This document shows, piece after piece, positions 61,232 to 64,000 of a DNA stretch of 64,000 bases (position 1 is its first letter; every line of letters begins with the position of its first letter). The notes under the pieces are model-generated. The model saw only the letters and a list, made by a program, of their open reading frames with translations, was not told the origin of the DNA and did not search any database. The translations under genes and the position numbers were made by a program. Origin of the DNA: Planotetraspora sp. A-T 1434 (GTDB lineage: Bacteria; Actinomycetota; Actinomycetes; Streptosporangiales; Streptosporangiaceae); assembly GCF_025420585.1 (NCBI RefSeq), contig NZ_JAOEGB010000003.1, positions 186,001-250,000 of the forward strand, given 5' to 3'.

Positions 61232-61570
61232 GTGATTCTGGTAACCGGAGATCTGGTCTGGGCACCCCGGATCGCGAGCGGCGGGGTCGTCCGTGGGGTG
61301 TACGGCAATGCCGCATTGGCTCCGGTCGACCCGCGCGACATCGCCGCAATCTCCGTCCGCGCCCTTCTCAATCGGCCACCACCCACCGGCTACAGCATTG
61401 TCGAAGGCCACGCCGACGGCAGGTTCACCGCCCGTGCCGACCTGGCCGCGAGCATGCTGGCCGTGCTGGACGACGACCGCTACCTCCGCACCACCGTCAG
61501 CGTCGTCACCGCCGTCGACAACCCCACCTTGCTCCAGTGGATCGGCCACGAAGCACTCGCCGCGAGCTGA
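61232..61570 (+). pseudogene. Chimeric remnant of NAD(P)H-binding proteins
   Basis: From GTG 61232 (AAGGAAGGAGA before it) the frame has only the first residues of a Rossmann protein (MILVTG). It then has the middle of an NmrA-like protein (GVVRGVYGNAALAPVDPRDI, AAISVRALL), followed by the C-terminal part of another NAD(P)H-binding protein (GHADGRFTARADLAASMLAV, NPTLLQWIGHEAL). All junctions are in frame. The nucleotide-binding fold is incomplete, so an active enzyme is not expected. Confidence 0.55.
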
Positions 61571-61749
61571 GCCGATTCGTCCAGCGGCCCGTCGGCGGCC
61601 ACCGGCCCGCGAGGTCGGAGAACAAGGAGGAGCCGACTCCGCGCACGGCCTCCTGGGCTAGGCATCCCCGCTGGTCTTGCCACGTTTCGGCGGCTGCACC
61701 TCACCCCTCACTGCTGTAACCGACATCCTAGAGAGAATGGAAAGACATC

Positions 61750-62586
61750 ATGAGCAAGGTCTGGTTCATCACCGGTTCGTCCCGCGGGCTGGGCCGCAAC
61801 TTCGTCGAGGCCGTCCTGTCCCGCGGCGACCAGGTGGCCGCGACCGCCAGAACCGTTGGAAGCCTTGACGATCTGGTCGCCGCCCATGGCCAGCTAGTGT
61901 TCCCGCTGGAGCTGGACGTCACCGACCAGGCCGCCGTCTTCGCCGGCGTGCGGCGGGCCAAGGAGCACTTCGGCCGCCTGGACGTCATCGTGAACAACGC
62001 CGGCTATGGGTTGCTCGGCGCGGTCGAGGAGCTGACCGAGCAGCAGTTGCGCGACCAGTTGGAGACCAACCTGTTCGGCCCGCTGCGGGTCGTCCAGGCC
62101 GCGCTGCCCCACCTGCGCGAGCAGGGCGCAGGGCACATCATCCAGATCTCCTCGGTCGGCGGCCTGACCGCGTTGCCGCTCGGCGGCGGCTACTGCGCAT
62201 CCAAGTGGGCTCTCGAAGCCATGAGCGAATCCCTCGCCCTGGAGGTCGCTCGCTTCGGCATCAAGGTGACTGTGGTCGAACCCGGCTCCTACGCCACCGA
62301 GGGGGCCGCCGGTGCCGTCCACGCCGAGGCCAACCCGCTCTACAGCGATCTGCGCGAGGACTACGCCGCGTACGCGCAGACGCTCGACGCCGGCGACCCG
62401 GCCGCCGCGGGCCGGGCACTGCTCAAGCTCGCCGACGCTGACAACCCGCCCCTGCGAGTTTTCTTCGGCACCCAGGGCAACCCGATCGTCCAGCAGGTCT
62501 ACGCCAACCGGCTCAAGACCTGGGCCGACTGGAAGGACCTCGCGGTGGAAGCACACGGACACACCCCCGCAACCCCGGCGGCTTGA
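61750..62586 (+). CDS. Short-chain dehydrogenase/reductase
   Basis: A 278-residue classical SDR starting at ATG 61750. Cofactor motif TGSSRGLGRNF (8-18), LDVTD (cofactor adenine contact), NNAGYGLLG, active-site Ser in IQISSVGG (about 135), Tyr 148 and Lys 152 in YCASKWAL, then VEPGSYATEG. The lack of a basic residue after the glycine motif other than Arg in ATART leaves NADP as the likelier cofactor. The wording FITGSSRGLGR and YCASKWALE is that of the oxidoreductases often found beside regulators in actinomycetes. The substrate is unknown. Confidence 0.88.
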   Translation: MSKVWFITGSSRGLGRNFVEAVLSRGDQVAATARTVGSLDDLVAAHGQLVFPLELDVTDQAAVFAGVRRAKEHFGRLDVIVNNAGYGLLGAVEELTEQQLRDQLETNLFGPLRVVQAALPHLREQGAGHIIQISSVGGLTALPLGGGYCASKWALEAMSESLALEVARFGIKVTVVEPGSYATEGAAGAVHAEANPLYSDLREDYAAYAQTLDAGDPAAAGRALLKLADADNPPLRVFFGTQGNPIVQQVYANRLKTWADWKDLAVEAHGHTPATPAA

Positions 62587-62664
62587 CCTGGTGCCCGCCC
62601 TGCCTGGGGCGGTGCACGACCCTCGGCTCCGCCGAGGATCTTCGCGCCGAATTATCCGCCGCGG

Positions 62665-63264
62665 TCATGCCTGGGTTGGCTTGACGTAGGTCACCCGGAC
62701 GTTCAGGTAGGCCGCCACGCCGCGGTCGCGGCCGCGGATGGCCAGTAGGTTGCAGCAGTCCAGGTAAACCGCCGGGACGACGACGTCGATCGTACCGGCG
62801 TCGCAGTTGCCGCTCTTGACGCTCTGCACGAGGTGACCGTTCAGGTAGACCTGCGCGTCGTTGTCCACCGTCCCCTGGATGCGGACCTGCTGTGCGTCCC
62901 GCGGGATGTGGATCCAGTGGCGCGCCAGGATGTCGGTGTTCACGGCCCAGGGGGTCTTGATATTGGTGGGGTTGTTCCACGAGCACGTGCCGTTGGTGGT
63001 GCCGAAGCCCGCCTGTCCGGTAGGCCAGGCGCTGTCGTCGAATCCCGGCTCCTGGAAGTCCGGCACGTTCGTCGTCCACGGCACCTGGAGGTAGCTCCAG
63101 CCCGTGCTGTTGTAGTCGAGCGCGGTGATGACGCCCGCACGCGCGCTTCCCCCGGCGGTGGACACGGCGGCCGACGCGGGCGCCGAGGCGGACAGGACCA
63201 TCGCGGCCAACAGCGAGCCCGCCGCGAGGCCCGTGGGCAGGAACCGCAGGGGGTTCATGAACAT
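62665..63264 (-). CDS. Secreted protein with galactose-binding-like (jelly-roll) domain
   Basis: A 199-residue exported protein starting at ATG 63264. The signal peptide is MFMNPLRFLPTGLAAGSLLA followed by AMVLSASAPASA. The mature protein consists of one beta-sandwich: DYNSTGWSYLQVPWTTNVPD, FDDSAWPTGQAGFGTTNGTC, WIHIPRDAQQVRIQGTVDND, AQVYLNGHLVQSV and a final LAIRGRDRGVAAYLNVRV. This is the layout of the galactose-binding-like accessory domains of glycosidases. Two or three cysteines (NGTC, GNC, DCC) could form disulphides. No catalytic module is attached, so it is probably a carbohydrate-binding exoprotein. Confidence 0.7.
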   Translation of the reverse strand: MFMNPLRFLPTGLAAGSLLAAMVLSASAPASAAVSTAGGSARAGVITALDYNSTGWSYLQVPWTTNVPDFQEPGFDDSAWPTGQAGFGTTNGTCSWNNPTNIKTPWAVNTDILARHWIHIPRDAQQVRIQGTVDNDAQVYLNGHLVQSVKSGNCDAGTIDVVVPAVYLDCCNLLAIRGRDRGVAAYLNVRVTYVKPTQA

Positions 63265-63831
63265 GACGATCTCCTTGTCGATCGGTCGAAATGCCGTGAA
63301 CCGGCGGGCGTACGAATCGGTGGCTCTTGCCGGACGCCTGGTCGGTGCGGGGAATAGGAAACCACCCGGCCGGTCCGGACGGATTCACGACCGGCGAGGT
63401 ACACAATTTCTTGCCACGATGTTTATCTCACCGCCGAGGCCGTTTCCGGTTATGGCGCCGATTCCCGTAATCCGTCTCAATCGGAGACGCCGCCAGCTTT
63501 ACGCGTCTCCCCCTGCAGCCCTGTCCAGATCTTCTGTCGTAATTTCGTTAATGCTGGCGCTTTCCGGGAAATCTGCAGGAAATGACGCCAGGTGCCGGTG
63601 GTCACCGCCCCACCGGCCGACCAGGTGCTGTCGAAGCCGCTGGGCGACCCGCCGACGGTCAAGCCGACCCGCGATCTCAACGAGCCGGCCAAGAAGCCGA
63701 CCGCCACGAATCCCTGATCAGCTCGCACCTGGGCCGGGGCGGATATCGCTCCGGCCCAAATCTGGGCGGTCGGCGCCATTCCGGGGTTCGCCGCTTGGAC
63801 GCGGCCGTGCCGACGCGTCTACGAGCGATGG
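63265..63831. other. Intergenic region with a small coding remnant
   Basis: Mostly unstructured. At 63588-63718 a plus frame without a start, RQVPVVTAPPADQVLSKPLG then DPPTVKPTRDLNEPAKKP, ends in a stop. Its Pro/Lys-rich character resembles the tail of a secreted or membrane protein, but nothing upstream supports it. AT-rich patches at 63405-63440 and 63520-63590 may be promoter or degraded sequence. Confidence 0.35.
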
Positions 63832-64000
63832 CTAGAGAAGCTTGTCCAGGGTGATGGGGAGGTCACGGATGCGTTTGCCGGTGGCGTTGTAGATGGCGTT
63901 GGCCACCGCGCCCGCGGCTCCGACGATGCCGAATTCGCCGATGCCGCGCGCGCCGAGGTCGCTCAGCAGCGTGTCCGGGTAATCGAGAAACTCGACGCCT
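63832..64000 (-). CDS. Molybdopterin-binding xanthine dehydrogenase-family subunit (C-terminal part)
   Basis: The last 55 codons of a protein running out of the window on the minus strand: EFLDYPDTLLSDLGARGIGE, FGIVGAAGAVANAIYNATGK and RIRDLPITLDKLL plus stop. The GARGIGE sequence contains the conserved active-site Glu of xanthine dehydrogenase/aldehyde oxidoreductase molybdenum subunits (the GxGE base). The A-A-A-V-A-N-A-I-x-x-A-T-G end is typical of YagR/PaoC-like proteins. The iron-sulphur and FAD subunits would lie beyond the window. Confidence 0.8.
   Translation of the reverse strand, partial: GVEFLDYPDTLLSDLGARGIGEFGIVGAAGAVANAIYNATGKRIRDLPITLDKLL

Overview
The window is high-GC DNA rich in GTG starts and GTGA/ATGA gene overlaps. 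It looks like a chromosomal segment of a mycelial actinomycete, most plausibly of the order Streptosporangiales. This rests on a multi-domain chaplin, a SARP/BTAD regulator, several NarL/DesK-type two-component systems, an MFS-thymidylate kinase fusion, a DUF5703 protein, serine integrases and a very large RHS protein. The family-level placement is inference.

Layout. 1-5.9 kb: a decayed PAF-acetylhydrolase-like gene, an anchored alpha/beta hydrolase, a GNAT, a GH9 hydrolase and M1-peptidase/GNAT debris. 5.9-11.4 kb: a SARP-ATPase and a small membrane gene divergent from a sensor kinase/regulator pair. 11.4-19.7 kb: tRNA-Thr, a TAP-like lipoprotein peptidase, an FtsX/MacB-type ABC exporter, a LuxR regulator and a kinase made of two fused DesK-like units, the first of which has lost its key residues. 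19.9-25.5 kb: ricT with two displaced copies of its 3' end, enclosing a deaminase-like gene, a broken serine integrase, an FtsK relic and a secreted protein. I read this as a worn tandem of integrative elements in ricT.

25.6-35.2 kb is core genome on the minus strand: a membrane protein coupled to an ECF sigma factor, holB, an intergenic cluster of 12-bp repeats, MFS-tmk, topA, then a small DUF5703 gene. 35.7-40.3 kb: a seven-domain chaplin with His-rich linkers, a membrane protein and an M20 peptidase. 40.3-42.3 kb: tRNA-Leu with remnants of a second element (internally deleted integrase, replication-relaxation fragment, NlpC/P60 enzyme).

42.8-49.8 kb: a 2,201-residue RHS protein with an ADP-ribosyltransferase-like tip and its candidate immunity gene. 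50-64 kb is a mosaic of intact genes (VOC protein, APC permease, two-component system, semialdehyde dehydrogenase, RDD protein, SigJ-type sigma factor, SDR, secreted lectin-like protein) and many truncated or in-frame-deleted relics. It ends in a molybdopterin-binding oxidoreductase subunit cut by the window edge.

The main theme is accessory-region decay around conserved housekeeping genes. The parts most worth following are the ricT integration array, the half-dead double kinase, the His-rich multi-chaplin and the RHS tip/immunity pair. There are no rRNA genes, CRISPR arrays or intact insertion sequences.
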